Assembly: GCA_018266775.1 (NCBI GenBank)
Contig: JAFDZS010000001.1
Coordinates: 62,001-126,000, forward strand
Origin: Bacteroidota bacterium
Lineage (GTDB): Bacteria; Bacteroidota; Bacteroidia; Chitinophagales; Chitinophagaceae
Direction of reading: 5' to 3'
DNA: 64,000 bases
The notes under the pieces are model-generated. The model did not search any database, was not told the origin of the DNA, and worked only from the letters and a program-made list of their open reading frames with translations. Made by a program: the position numbers and the translations under genes. Below are positions 1 through 9,583 of the stretch, piece after piece. Within the stretch, counting starts at the first letter, position 1. Every line of letters begins with the position of its first letter.

Positions 1-110
1 AAAACCACCTGCGGTAATCGCTTTTGTTCAACAGTATTGCTAATGCCGGCAGAAAAAACTAACTTAACACAGTAAATACATTATTCCTTTACACTGCTTA
101 AAACTGTTGT

Positions 111-1748
111 ATGAACAGGAGAAATTTTATTAAGAGTAGTTCTGTTGCCGGTATTTCTGTTGCAGCATTTTCCATTGCGGGTTGTACCGCATCAACCCCT
201 GAAAAAAATAAAAACACCATTAGTGGAGAACACAATGGTGATAGTAAAGACGATTTTGCGCTGAATGAAATCACCATTGCATCGTTGCAGGATAAAATGC
301 AATCCGGTGAATATACGTCACGTGCCATCACACAATTATACCTCGACAGGATTCAGCAAATAGATAAGGCTGGACCCAAACTGAATGCGGTAATTGAAAT
401 TAATCCAGATGCATTATCTATTGCCGATGCTATGGATAAAGAAAGAAAAGCAGGAAAAATCAGGGGGCCGTTACATGGCATTCCCGTTTTAATAAAAGAT
501 AATATTGACACCGCTGATAAAATGCAAACCACTGCAGGCGCTTTGGCACTGGAAGGTAATATCGCCAAAAGAGATGCTTTTATTGTTGACAAACTGCGTA
601 TATCCGGTGCCGTTTTATTGGGTAAAACCAATTTGAGTGAGTGGGCTAATTTTCGTTCCACCAGTTCGTGTTCCGGCTGGAGCAGCCGCGGGGGACAAAC
701 GAAAAGCCCTTATATTCTCGATCATAATCCCTGCGGCTCCAGCTCTGGTTCCGGCGTTGCCGTTGCTGCCAACTTATGTGCCGTGGCTATTGGTACAGAA
801 ACGGATGGCTCAATAACCTGCCCTGCCTCTGTAAATGGCGTGGTGGGCATTAAACCAACAGTGGGTTTGCTCAGCCGCTCGGGCATCATTCCTATTTCTT
901 CCACGCAGGACACTGCAGGACCATTGGCAAGAACGGTTACTGATGCTGCCATATTATTAGGTGCATTAACCGGCGTTGATACTGCCGATCCTGTTACTGC
1001 AAACAGCAGCGGTAAGGCCCAAGCAGATTATACTTCTTTTTTAAAAGCTGACGGTTTAAAAGGAAAAAATATTGGTATAGACCGTAAAAGAAAAAGTACT
1101 AACCAACATCTTGAACAATTACTTGACGACAGCATTGCTTTATTAAAACAACAAGGCGCCAATATTATTGAAGTAGATTATTTGCATGCTATTAATGAAT
1201 TAGGTAAATACGAAACTGAAATTTTGCAGTGTGAATTTAAAGATGGTGTAAATAAATACCTCGCCAATGGCAATATCAGCATCAAAACACTAAAAGATGT
1301 AATTGCTTATAATATTGCCAATGAAGAAAAAGCCATGCCCTATTTTAAACAGGAGCAGCTGGAAAATTGTGAAAAGAAAAACGGGCTGAATGAACCGGCT
1401 TATAAAGATGCCTTGCTCAAAGGCCGCGATGCTGCACGCAAGATCATTGATGATGTAATAGCCAAAAATAAACTGGATGCCATAGCCGGTATTACAATGG
1501 GGCCGGCCTGCAGTATTGATGTTATGTATGGTGACCGTTGGGGCGAAGATTTTCTTACCCAACCTGCCGCCATGACCGGTTATCCGCATATTTCAGTTCC
1601 CTGCGGTATGGCCAATCGTTTACCCGTTGGGTTATCTTTTTTTGGCGCTGCTTATACTGAACCGCAACTGTTAGCTGCGGCTTACTGCTATGAACAGGCT
1701 TCTAAAAAAAGAGTGGTGCCCGGGTTTATAAAAGCGTTTTTAGATTAA
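111..1748 (+). CDS. Secreted amidase (amidase signature family)
   Basis: Amidase-signature hydrolase of 545 aa, expected to hydrolyse an amide C-N bond in the periplasm or at the membrane; the substrate cannot be told from sequence. The N-terminus MNRRNFIKSS looks like a twin-arginine signal and is followed by a lipobox-like IAGC at 22-25. The Ser-cisSer-Lys triad is visible: K129 in PVLIKDNID, the Gly/Ser-rich loop GSSSGSG at 209-215, and nucleophile S234 in GTETDGSITCPAS. The length fits secreted members of the family, which are longer than GatA. ATG start at the signal peptide. It stands alone on the plus strand and ends 10 bp from the convergent TonB receptor, with no hairpin between them. 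It is not GatA, because it carries an export signal and has no gatB/C neighbours. Confidence 0.9.
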   Translation: MNRRNFIKSSSVAGISVAAFSIAGCTASTPEKNKNTISGEHNGDSKDDFALNEITIASLQDKMQSGEYTSRAITQLYLDRIQQIDKAGPKLNAVIEINPDALSIADAMDKERKAGKIRGPLHGIPVLIKDNIDTADKMQTTAGALALEGNIAKRDAFIVDKLRISGAVLLGKTNLSEWANFRSTSSCSGWSSRGGQTKSPYILDHNPCGSSSGSGVAVAANLCAVAIGTETDGSITCPASVNGVVGIKPTVGLLSRSGIIPISSTQDTAGPLARTVTDAAILLGALTGVDTADPVTANSSGKAQADYTSFLKADGLKGKNIGIDRKRKSTNQHLEQLLDDSIALLKQQGANIIEVDYLHAINELGKYETEILQCEFKDGVNKYLANGNISIKTLKDVIAYNIANEEKAMPYFKQEQLENCEKKNGLNEPAYKDALLKGRDAARKIIDDVIAKNKLDAIAGITMGPACSIDVMYGDRWGEDFLTQPAAMTGYPHISVPCGMANRLPVGLSFFGAAYTEPQLLAAAYCYEQASKKRVVPGFIKAFLD

Positions 1749-1758
1749 TGGTCTTTTT

Positions 1759-3915
1759 CTACCAATTGATCTTTACAGAAAAATTCACCACCCTTCCATC
1801 CAGCGGTGCCCATATCTGTTTAAATACCGGGTTACTGATGCTGCCGGAGTAAATGGTTTCCTGGCGGGTTTGCCTGTAGTCAAAAAGATTTTCACAGTTA
1901 AGTACAAACGAAATATTTTTAATGTCGTAACGAAGCATGGCTGCCGCAAATACATACGGCGAAGTGGTGCTGTTATCATCCAGGTATTGTTTTCCTGTAT
2001 AGGCAGCTTCTATGCCACCCCTGAAGTTTTTACTGAAATCGTATGCAATAACTGAAGCAAATTTATTTCTTGCACTCAGGCTCACATTGGGATGTGCGGG
2101 ATCAAACAATTGTTTTGCCAATGTGTATGTATAGCCCAGGTAAATTTCGAGGTCATTGTGCGTTGCAGCTACATAGGTTTCAAAACCTTTGGTGTTAAGC
2201 GGCTTTCCGGCATTATAAAAAGTAATGGTGTTATTGGTTTGCAATACATCCACTACTGGCTGCTTTATTGCTGTTACATAAAACATCTGGTTCACCGTTA
2301 AATGCCAGCCATTGGTTACTGCTTTATAATTAATATCCCAGTTGGCGCCGCTCGATTTTTCTGCCTGCAGCGCATTGTTGTAAATAATTGTTCCATACTG
2401 GCGTTCGTCTACATCATTGGCAAATTGAGTGGGTGTTTTATAACCCAATCCACCACCCAGCCTTGTTGTGAAATGACTACTGATTTTATACAACAGTGAT
2501 AAACGGGGCAATGCAAAGTTACCGTAAGTGTTATGGTGGTCTATCCTGAAGCCCGCCTGTGCTGTAAAACGCTGCGCTATTTTCCAGTCGTCCTGTACAA
2601 ATGCGCCCAGTGTGGTTTGATGGTAGTTTACAAACTGCGTAGAGTCAGGTTGTTGCTTCGTAAAGTTTTCGCCGTTTACATTAATACCCCCCACAATGTT
2701 GTGGTTGGGTAATCTTTTAAAATAAGATGCTTCAGTATAATAAGAAAGCTGGTTGGCATTCATACCAAATACATTGGTGCTGATGTTCCGGTTAAAAAAG
2801 CTGGCTGTTCCTTTTACTGTTAACTGGTCTGAGGTACTGATCTTGTTTTCCCACAGTGCATCTACTGTATTACGTAAGGATTTATTGCGGATAAAGAATT
2901 GATGGGTGGCATCTGCTGTATGATGCAACACCTGCATATCGCCTCCATTACGGTTTTCGAAGGTCAGGTTATACCCCAACGTTACCTGTTGTTTTTTGTT
3001 GGGATAAATAAACAGTTTGGGGTGAAAGAAAAATGTGTTCAGGTCGGGTACATCGCTCAGGCCATCTTTATTTACATCCACCGCACGCTGGTACGTGTAG
3101 CCACTGAAAAAAGTGTACCCAACATTTTTATTCCGGTCAGAAAAATAGGCGTTGATATTGGATTCCTTTAATGATGTTTGGTTGATGGTAACAGAACGTT
3201 CCGGGCTGTTGAGTTTGGGTGATTTGGATACCAGGTTGATCATCCCTGCTATAGCACCGCCACCATATAAAGTGGAGCTGGCACCTTTCACAATTTCAAT
3301 CTGCTTCAGGTCTGATGGCGGTATTTGCAATATGCTGAAACTGCCCGAATATCCGCCAAACAACGGTAATCCATCACGCAATATTTGTGTGTATTTACCG
3401 GGTAAGCCCTGCACCCTTGCATCAGCATTGCCGGTGGCGGCGTTGGACTGCTGTATTTGTATGCCCGCCACATCGCCCAGTAAGCTGGCAATATTGCCGG
3501 GCTTAATGCCGTTCTCTTCACCCACTTCTTCGCTACCCAATACCTCCACTTTCGTGGGCAGGTCTTCGATACGGCTGTTGGTACGGGATGATGTTACGAT
3601 CACTTCTTCTTCAGCCTTGTCTTCATTTTTTTCCATTTGCACATTTATAACAGTGCCGGGAACACGATAGTTAACAGTTTGTGTTTTATAGCCCACATAA
3701 CTAAATACAATCGATATATTTCCTGCAGCTATATTATTAAACACCACTTTTCCGCTGCTGTCTGATGACGCTGCCACTGCTGTTCCCGAAATAGTTGCTG
3801 TTACACCCTGCAGGGGTTTCTTACTATCAGTGTCTTTTACCAAACAACTCAAATTGTGTTGTGCCTTTGAAACCAAACTGGTCAATAATAAAATAAAAAG
3901 GGTGCTAAATTTCAA
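1759..3915 (-). CDS. TonB-dependent receptor with CarboxypepD_reg-like N-domain
   Basis: Outer-membrane active-transport receptor, 718 aa. A signal peptide (about 1-18, ending SKAQ) is followed by a carboxypeptidase-regulatory-like beta-sandwich (about 22-105; GVTATISG, FSYVGYKT), a TonB plug (about 110-230; VQGLPGKYTQILRDGLPLF, then VKGASSTLYGGGAIAGMINL) and a beta-barrel ending in aromatic W718. The probable start codon is TTG, chosen because it directly precedes the signal peptide and no in-frame ATG lies just upstream. It is the last gene of the minus-strand block that starts near 11.05 kb, 19 bp behind the EamA gene. The plug and barrel resemble small-ligand (siderophore, vitamin, metal) receptors rather than SusC glycan receptors, and there is no SusD partner. 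The ligand is unknown. Confidence 0.9.
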   Translation of the reverse strand: MKFSTLFILLLTSLVSKAQHNLSCLVKDTDSKKPLQGVTATISGTAVAASSDSSGKVVFNNIAAGNISIVFSYVGYKTQTVNYRVPGTVINVQMEKNEDKAEEEVIVTSSRTNSRIEDLPTKVEVLGSEEVGEENGIKPGNIASLLGDVAGIQIQQSNAATGNADARVQGLPGKYTQILRDGLPLFGGYSGSFSILQIPPSDLKQIEIVKGASSTLYGGGAIAGMINLVSKSPKLNSPERSVTINQTSLKESNINAYFSDRNKNVGYTFFSGYTYQRAVDVNKDGLSDVPDLNTFFFHPKLFIYPNKKQQVTLGYNLTFENRNGGDMQVLHHTADATHQFFIRNKSLRNTVDALWENKISTSDQLTVKGTASFFNRNISTNVFGMNANQLSYYTEASYFKRLPNHNIVGGINVNGENFTKQQPDSTQFVNYHQTTLGAFVQDDWKIAQRFTAQAGFRIDHHNTYGNFALPRLSLLYKISSHFTTRLGGGLGYKTPTQFANDVDERQYGTIIYNNALQAEKSSGANWDINYKAVTNGWHLTVNQMFYVTAIKQPVVDVLQTNNTITFYNAGKPLNTKGFETYVAATHNDLEIYLGYTYTLAKQLFDPAHPNVSLSARNKFASVIAYDFSKNFRGGIEAAYTGKQYLDDNSTTSPYVFAAAMLRYDIKNISFVLNCENLFDYRQTRQETIYSGSISNPVFKQIWAPLDGRVVNFSVKINW

Positions 3916-3934
3916 GGGTGTTGATTGACAAATT

Positions 3935-4348
3935 TTAAAAAATGATTACTAATGTTCCGGCAATGATCAATACTGCACCTATGGCCGTTTTGAATGTAAG
4001 TGCTTCGCCCAAAAATATTACTGATAAAATTATGGTTAGTGCCACACTTAATTTATCCACTGGCGCCACCTGCGATACCTTTCCTGTTTGCAGGGCCTTA
4101 AAATAAAATATCCACGAAAGCCCTGTTGCGATGCCGGATATAAAGAGGAATAAAAGATTTTGCTTCGATAATGCATTTATACCCCTGGTTTCGCCTCTTG
4201 CAAAAACAATGCCCCAGGCTACCAGCAGGATTATAATTGTGCGTATTGCTGTTGCCAGGTTGGAGTTTACACCAGCTATTCCCACTTTTGCAAAAATAGC
4301 AGTTAATGACGCAAACAAAGCCGACAATAATGCATAGATCCACCACAT
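3935..4348 (-). CDS. Small single-domain EamA/DMT transporter
   Basis: 137-aa membrane protein with four to five hydrophobic helices, matching one EamA repeat; most EamA permeases have two repeats and about 300 aa. The late segment APVDKLSVALTIILSVIFLG is typical of the EamA half. Single-repeat members probably work as dimers, as EmrE-type proteins do (family knowledge). It sits 12 bp after the RND pump and 19 bp before the TonB receptor in the same direction, so it is probably co-transcribed and may move a related compound across the inner membrane. The substrate is unknown. ATG start. Confidence 0.85.
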   Translation of the reverse strand: MWWIYALLSALFASLTAIFAKVGIAGVNSNLATAIRTIIILLVAWGIVFARGETRGINALSKQNLLFLFISGIATGLSWIFYFKALQTGKVSQVAPVDKLSVALTIILSVIFLGEALTFKTAIGAVLIIAGTLVIIF

Positions 4349-4360
4349 TTATTCAATAAT

Positions 4361-7300
4361 TTATAAGACCAGTGCCTGGTGTTTTTTGTACAATAGTTTT
4401 AAGAAACTGGGCAATACTATCAGCAGTAAAGGCAGTGCTATTATAAAACCTCCTATAACGGCAATGGCTAAAGGCTGATGCAGTTGTGCTCCCGTTCCAA
4501 TGCCTAATGCCAATGGCAGCAATGCAATGATGGCGCCTAATGCTGTCATCAGTTTTGGGCGCAGCCGGGTGGAGATGGAATAAATGATTGATTCATCCAC
4601 CGTTTTATGCTCCAGCGATTCTTTAAATTGCAGGAAGGTAAAGATGGCATTCTCTCCAATAATTCCAACGATCATGATCAAGCCAGTATAACTGCCTACA
4701 TTCAATGGCGTGCCGGTAAAATACAGTGCCATATAGCTGCCTGAAATACCCAATACAGCTATACACAAAATGAGCATTGCCACTTTAAAATCCTTGAACA
4801 GGAATAATATTACACCAAACACCAGCATGCTGGCTGTAATTAAAATCATCAGCAGTTCTTTAAACGATTGTTGCTGGTCTGCATAGGCTCCGCCGTACTC
4901 AATATGATAGCCTATTGGCAAAGTTATTTTAGCCTGTATGGCGGATTGGATGTCTTTCATCGCGCTGCCTAGGTCACGGTTATCCAGCCTTGCAGTAATT
5001 ACGCCCATCGATTGCAGGTCCTGGCGCTGAATCTCTGCATCGCCTGCATTTACTTTTACGGTGGCCAGTTCAGTTATCGGTTTCAATTTACCATTGGGTA
5101 AAAATATCTGGAGCCTGCTTAAATCAGCTACACTTATTTTCCTGCTTCCAGGATACACTATCCGGACAGTGTTCACCTGTTCCTTTTCAAAAATAGAACC
5201 CGTAATATTTCCTTCCATAAACGTCTGTACCTGGTATTGCAGGTTGGCTGGTGTAAGCCCGAACTGCGCCAGTTTGGTATAATCCGGTTCAATGCTTACT
5301 GAAGGGCCGGCAATCACCACACCGTCAAATACATCTGCCGCACCTTTTATACCGTTTACTATTTCGCTCACTTCGTGAGAGAGTTCTTGCAGTTTTGTAT
5401 TATCGTCACCAAATATTTTTATTTCCACCGGTTCCACTGATGTGGTCAGATCTCCCAGCATATCCCCAATTACCTGGCCAAATTCTATACGTAATGCGGG
5501 TTGCGTTGCTTCAATTTGTTTGCGGATGTCGTTAATAACTTCCTCGGTGGTTTTATCCCGTTTCTTTTTTAATTGAATCAGGTAGTCGCCCCGGTTAGGT
5601 TCAGTTATAAAGAAACCCATCTGTGTTCCGGTACGCCTGCTGTAGGCTTCCACCTCTGGTACTGCGGTAATTATTTTTTCTGCCTCCCGTAACATGCGGT
5701 CTGTTTCTTCCAACGATGTGCCGGGTGGAGAACTGTAATCCAGCACAATGCTGCCTTCATCCATTTCCGGTAAGAACCCGGTTTCCAGTTTAGGCAAAAT
5801 TAAATATACAGACCATGCCAGTGCTGCCACAATAACCATACTGAGGTACGGCTTATGAATAAAAAATGCCACCCAGCGCTGGCTTTTAACTGTATGTGCC
5901 GCAGGTTGTTGCTGCAGTTTTGCTGAGTCCCGCTTCTTCCTGCTCAATAATAAATATACCACCGGCAGCCCGATCCATGTTACAAAAAAAGAGCACACCA
6001 GTGTAATGATCATCGTATCCGTAAGCACTTTGAAGTAAGCGCCGGCCACGCCGCTCATTAATATAAAAGGTATAAATATCACAATCGTGCTGATGGATGA
6101 ACCCACCATGGCCGGAAAAAGATATTGTAATGCTTTACGCACCAGGGTGCTGTTGGTTTCCAACGGATGCTCTTCATGCGTACGGTGAATTTGTTCCACC
6201 ACCACAATGGCATCGTCAATAATCAACCCGATGGCAGCTGCAATAGCACCAAGCGTCATAATATTAAAGGTGTAACCAATGGCGTACAGTACAATTAATG
6301 TTAGCCCCAGTGTAACCGGTATTGTTATTAGTATTGTAACGCTGGCTTTTACACTGCGCAAAAATATTATGGCTACAATAATAGCCAGCAACAATCCTAT
6401 CCATAAACTGTCACTTACACTTTTGATGGATTCATTTACAAAATCGGCTTGTATGTAATAAGGTTTGATGCTGACACCTTTGGGCAATATTTTTTTTAAC
6501 GCAACTACTTGTTGCTCCATAGCGGTGGATATTGCCACCAGGTTGGCATTGGGTTGTTTTATCACCGCTACTAAAATACCATCATGGCCATTGGCGTTGA
6601 TCTTGGTGTATTCCACTGCTTCTTTAATCTCTACGGCAGCTACGTCTTTTAAGTAAATAATTCTTTTGCCGTTATTACTCAGTACAATATTTTGTAAATC
6701 TTCTATTGAATGTACGGTAGCATCGGTTACCGTTAAATATAAATACCGGTAATCGGCGAGGTAGCCATTGCTCCTGATAAAATTGGTGGCATTTAATGCA
6801 TTGGTAACAGCATCTGGTGTTACACCCAGTGAACTCATCCTTTGCGCATTCAGCTGCAACCAGTATTCTTTTGTTTTACCACCAATGATCCTTATCTCAG
6901 CCACGCCATCCACCTGGCTTAAAAATGGTTTTATGGTGTAAACCGCCAGTTGTTTTAATTCAATCGGCGATTTATCATGGCTTTCTAATGTATATCCCAT
7001 TACAGGCAAAATAGAAGGATTCATTTTCTCAACTGTAATAGACACATCTGCCGGCAATGTATTGCGTATCTCTGCTATTTTAGATTCAATGCGTTGCTGG
7101 CTGAGGTCAACATCGGCCTTCCAGTCTATAAAAGCAGATATTTCACAACTGCCCCTGCTGGTGGTGCTGCGTATGGATTTTAAATCGGGAATTTGTTTAA
7201 TGGCATTTTCCAAAGGGCGGGTTACGCTTACCATCATTTTATTTACCGGCTGCAAACCGCCATCTGCAATAATTTTTATTTTTGGAAATGTTATTTCAGG

Positions 7301-7405
7301 AAATAAAGACGACTGCATTTTACTATATGCAAAAAAACCACCGAGTATGATTAATACCAGCACAACGGTAATAGGATTTTTATGCGACTGAAAAAATTTA
7401 TGCAT
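4361..7405 (-). CDS. RND efflux pump inner-membrane permease
   Basis: Proton-driven AcrB/MdtB-like pump subunit, 1014 aa, the usual family length. One helix near the N-terminus (13-29) is followed by the first periplasmic porter domain, a helix bundle from about 335, a second periplasmic domain (about 540-840) and a C-terminal helix bundle. Helix 4 has the proton-relay pair D397-D398 in GLIIDDAIVVVEQ, the pattern of drug/hydrophobe (HAE) pumps; heavy-metal CzcA-type pumps have a different Asp/Glu arrangement. It lies 6 bp behind the adaptor and 12 bp before the EamA gene, in order TolC-adaptor-pump. It would take compounds from the periplasm or inner membrane and pass them to TolC. Substrate class inferred only from the helix-4 motif. 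Confidence 0.95.
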   Translation of the reverse strand: MHKFFQSHKNPITVVLVLIILGGFFAYSKMQSSLFPEITFPKIKIIADGGLQPVNKMMVSVTRPLENAIKQIPDLKSIRSTTSRGSCEISAFIDWKADVDLSQQRIESKIAEIRNTLPADVSITVEKMNPSILPVMGYTLESHDKSPIELKQLAVYTIKPFLSQVDGVAEIRIIGGKTKEYWLQLNAQRMSSLGVTPDAVTNALNATNFIRSNGYLADYRYLYLTVTDATVHSIEDLQNIVLSNNGKRIIYLKDVAAVEIKEAVEYTKINANGHDGILVAVIKQPNANLVAISTAMEQQVVALKKILPKGVSIKPYYIQADFVNESIKSVSDSLWIGLLLAIIVAIIFLRSVKASVTILITIPVTLGLTLIVLYAIGYTFNIMTLGAIAAAIGLIIDDAIVVVEQIHRTHEEHPLETNSTLVRKALQYLFPAMVGSSISTIVIFIPFILMSGVAGAYFKVLTDTMIITLVCSFFVTWIGLPVVYLLLSRKKRDSAKLQQQPAAHTVKSQRWVAFFIHKPYLSMVIVAALAWSVYLILPKLETGFLPEMDEGSIVLDYSSPPGTSLEETDRMLREAEKIITAVPEVEAYSRRTGTQMGFFITEPNRGDYLIQLKKKRDKTTEEVINDIRKQIEATQPALRIEFGQVIGDMLGDLTTSVEPVEIKIFGDDNTKLQELSHEVSEIVNGIKGAADVFDGVVIAGPSVSIEPDYTKLAQFGLTPANLQYQVQTFMEGNITGSIFEKEQVNTVRIVYPGSRKISVADLSRLQIFLPNGKLKPITELATVKVNAGDAEIQRQDLQSMGVITARLDNRDLGSAMKDIQSAIQAKITLPIGYHIEYGGAYADQQQSFKELLMILITASMLVFGVILFLFKDFKVAMLILCIAVLGISGSYMALYFTGTPLNVGSYTGLIMIVGIIGENAIFTFLQFKESLEHKTVDESIIYSISTRLRPKLMTALGAIIALLPLALGIGTGAQLHQPLAIAVIGGFIIALPLLLIVLPSFLKLLYKKHQALVL

Positions 7406-7411
7406 CCGTAC

Positions 7412-8332
7412 TTATTCTTTGATGATTTGAACTTTTGCGGTATCGGCCAAACCATAGTTGCCGGTTACCAGTATCCGGTCGGTGGGTGTAAATGCGGGTG
7501 AAAGTATTTCAACACGGTCAGTGGTCTCTATTCCTTTTTTAACGGGCACTTTTGCAGCGGCTGAGTCATTGAACATTTTCATTACCCAAAATTCAGTTTG
7601 GGTTTCATCTGTTAGTACCGCAGCTTTGGGCAATGATGCCGTATTGCCTTTAAAAGATTTTACCACTTTTACTTTAGCAATCAGGTTTTCCGGCAGGGCA
7701 TGAGTGGCGTTTACTTTTAAAATAATATTTTGTGTTTGTGATGCAGCATCCATCGATGGCATATTGCCGCCAATGATACCAGTAAGTTTTTCACCATCGG
7801 GCAAAACCATGTCCAGACTTTTTTTATTGAGAATAAACGGGCGCAGTTCATAAGGAAGGTCCAGTAAAAAAACAAAACTCTTCGTATCTGTTATTACTGC
7901 CAGTTGATCACCATCCTGAACATAATCGCCGCTTTGATGGTTAATCTGCGAAATAAAACCGCCGCCATTGGCCCGGATGCTGTTTACCCCGGTAAATTTA
8001 AATGTGGAGTCGAGCACGTTAATGGTATTGCCTATACTCTGTGCCTCCTTGGTTTTTACGGTGTACAATACCTGGCCATTGTTTACATATTTATTCAGCC
8101 GCACATCGGCAGATTGCAGGTATCCGGTAGCGTTAGCTCTTACAATCCATTTTTGCAAAAAGGCAGAGGTGGCGTTCAGCTCCACATCATCCTCCATCGG
8201 TTCGTTGCTGATGGATGTTACCGTAACGGGCGTCCTGGCTTCTGCAGGTTCTTCCTCAGGTGCCGCTTCTTTATTGTGGCAGGCTGCCAGTAAAACCAGC
8301 AATACACTATATGTAAATAAATGTTTCATCAT
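7412..8332 (-). CDS. RND efflux periplasmic adaptor lipoprotein (MFP)
   Basis: HlyD/AcrA-type membrane-fusion protein of 306 aa, somewhat shorter than the usual 350-400. A lipoprotein signal ends in LAAC (lipid on Cys18 from the first Met). Two lipoyl-like halves (about 60-95, VRANATGYLQSADV, and about 115-145, IRANGGGFISQINHQSGDYV) flank a very short connector rather than a long coiled-coil hairpin, so the link to TolC must be short or made tip to tip. A beta-barrel domain and membrane-proximal domain follow. Two adjacent ATGs (8332 and 8329) are possible starts. It lies 2 bp after the TolC gene and 6 bp before the pump, consistent with stoichiometric co-expression. Confidence 0.9.
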   Translation of the reverse strand: MMKHLFTYSVLLVLLAACHNKEAAPEEEPAEARTPVTVTSISNEPMEDDVELNATSAFLQKWIVRANATGYLQSADVRLNKYVNNGQVLYTVKTKEAQSIGNTINVLDSTFKFTGVNSIRANGGGFISQINHQSGDYVQDGDQLAVITDTKSFVFLLDLPYELRPFILNKKSLDMVLPDGEKLTGIIGGNMPSMDAASQTQNIILKVNATHALPENLIAKVKVVKSFKGNTASLPKAAVLTDETQTEFWVMKMFNDSAAAKVPVKKGIETTDRVEILSPAFTPTDRILVTGNYGLADTAKVQIIKE

Positions 8333-8334
8333 AG

Positions 8335-9573
8335 TTACCTGTTCCAGTAGTTAAGTTGATTGATAATTTGCAACCGGGCAATATTATTTTGCGTAACAAG
8401 GTTTTGGGCATTGATGTAATTATTCAGCGCAAGCACATAGTCGGTAATCCTTGCTTCGCCGGTCTCTAATAATTTACCATTTACATCTATCAGGCTTTGT
8501 GTATATTTTAACTGGCTGTTGATATCGCTGATCAATGATTCTGTTGCTTTCAGTTGTTGTGTAAGTTGCGCTATCTGCTGCTGGTATTGTGTGGTAAAAT
8601 ACGACTGGTAGTTTTGCCTTGTTTTTTCTTCCACATCAATTTTACTGTATTGCAGTTTTTTCTGGCGGCCATCGTAAATAGGTATCGATGCGCTGATACC
8701 AAAACTGGTACCAAAATTTTTATAGGCCTGGAATGCCAGGGAAGAATTGTAGCCGGCATCTGCAAAGACATTGATCTTTGGTTTATAACTTACTGTTACC
8801 AAGGTTTTATTATTAATGATTTTTAAACTGTCTATTTCAAATTGTTTAAAGAAAACAGAAGTTTTCGTTTCCGGTAATGTATGTAAGGTAATGCCGGGGT
8901 CCTGCAGGTCTGTAGTCGCTGTATCTGTAATACCACACAAATAGTTCAGTGTGGCAAAATCATTTTTATACTGGATGGTACTTTGTTTCACCAGCAGTTG
9001 CTGCTGCTGCAGGGTAACTAAAAAAGCAAGGTAGTCGCTTTGCTTATACACATTGGTTTGTGTAAGTTTTTTTAAAACCACTTCTTCCTTTGCCAGCAGG
9101 TTTTCAATGTCTTTATTAAAATTCAATTGCAGCAGGCTGCCATAAGCGGCAATATATTGTGCTATGATACCCCGCTTTAAATCCTGTTCGGTCAGTTTTG
9201 AAGTGTTCATCCGCTCCTGGCTTTGCAGTTGCAGGTTTTCAAATTGTGCGTTGAGTAATTTTTTATTGGGTATCGATTTGTTTACCCCCACCAACGTGAT
9301 GATGTTGGCACCGTTAGTGATGGCGCCATCGTAACCAAATCCCTTTATAACCGGTGCATACGAGTTAAAGCTGCTGCCGGTTACCTGTGGTTTAGTTGTT
9401 GCAATAATCAGCAGGCTGTCGTATTTATTTAATGCCACCTGGTTTTGATACTCTTTCAGCAGCGGGCTGTTACGCAGGCCATTGTTAATGTACTGTTGCA
9501 AAAATGTGGTTTGCGCTGTGCACAAACCACATCCTGCAACAAGAAAAAATATAATTACAATTTGTCTACCCAT
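8335..9573 (-). CDS. TolC-family outer-membrane efflux protein
   Basis: 412-aa outer-membrane channel with a signal peptide (about 1-20, ending CTAQ) and long amphipathic helices rich in Gln, Asn and Leu, typical of the TolC barrel-tunnel fold. Two internally related halves are suggested by the recurring helical segments at about 60-200 and 290-400. It forms the outer-membrane exit of the tripartite pump encoded just downstream (2 bp to the adaptor). ATG start directly before the signal peptide; the YncE-like gene ends 10 bp upstream. A standard member apart from being on the short side. Confidence 0.9.
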   Translation of the reverse strand: MGRQIVIIFFLVAGCGLCTAQTTFLQQYINNGLRNSPLLKEYQNQVALNKYDSLLIIATTKPQVTGSSFNSYAPVIKGFGYDGAITNGANIITLVGVNKSIPNKKLLNAQFENLQLQSQERMNTSKLTEQDLKRGIIAQYIAAYGSLLQLNFNKDIENLLAKEEVVLKKLTQTNVYKQSDYLAFLVTLQQQQLLVKQSTIQYKNDFATLNYLCGITDTATTDLQDPGITLHTLPETKTSVFFKQFEIDSLKIINNKTLVTVSYKPKINVFADAGYNSSLAFQAYKNFGTSFGISASIPIYDGRQKKLQYSKIDVEEKTRQNYQSYFTTQYQQQIAQLTQQLKATESLISDINSQLKYTQSLIDVNGKLLETGEARITDYVLALNNYINAQNLVTQNNIARLQIINQLNYWNR

Positions 9574-9583
9574 CCGGTTAGGT

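Noticed and set aside
4361..7405. Heavy-metal (CzcA-type) assignment for the RND pump
   Set aside because: Helix 4 has the DD pair typical of drug-type pumps, not the metal-type motif; kept as a general RND pump.
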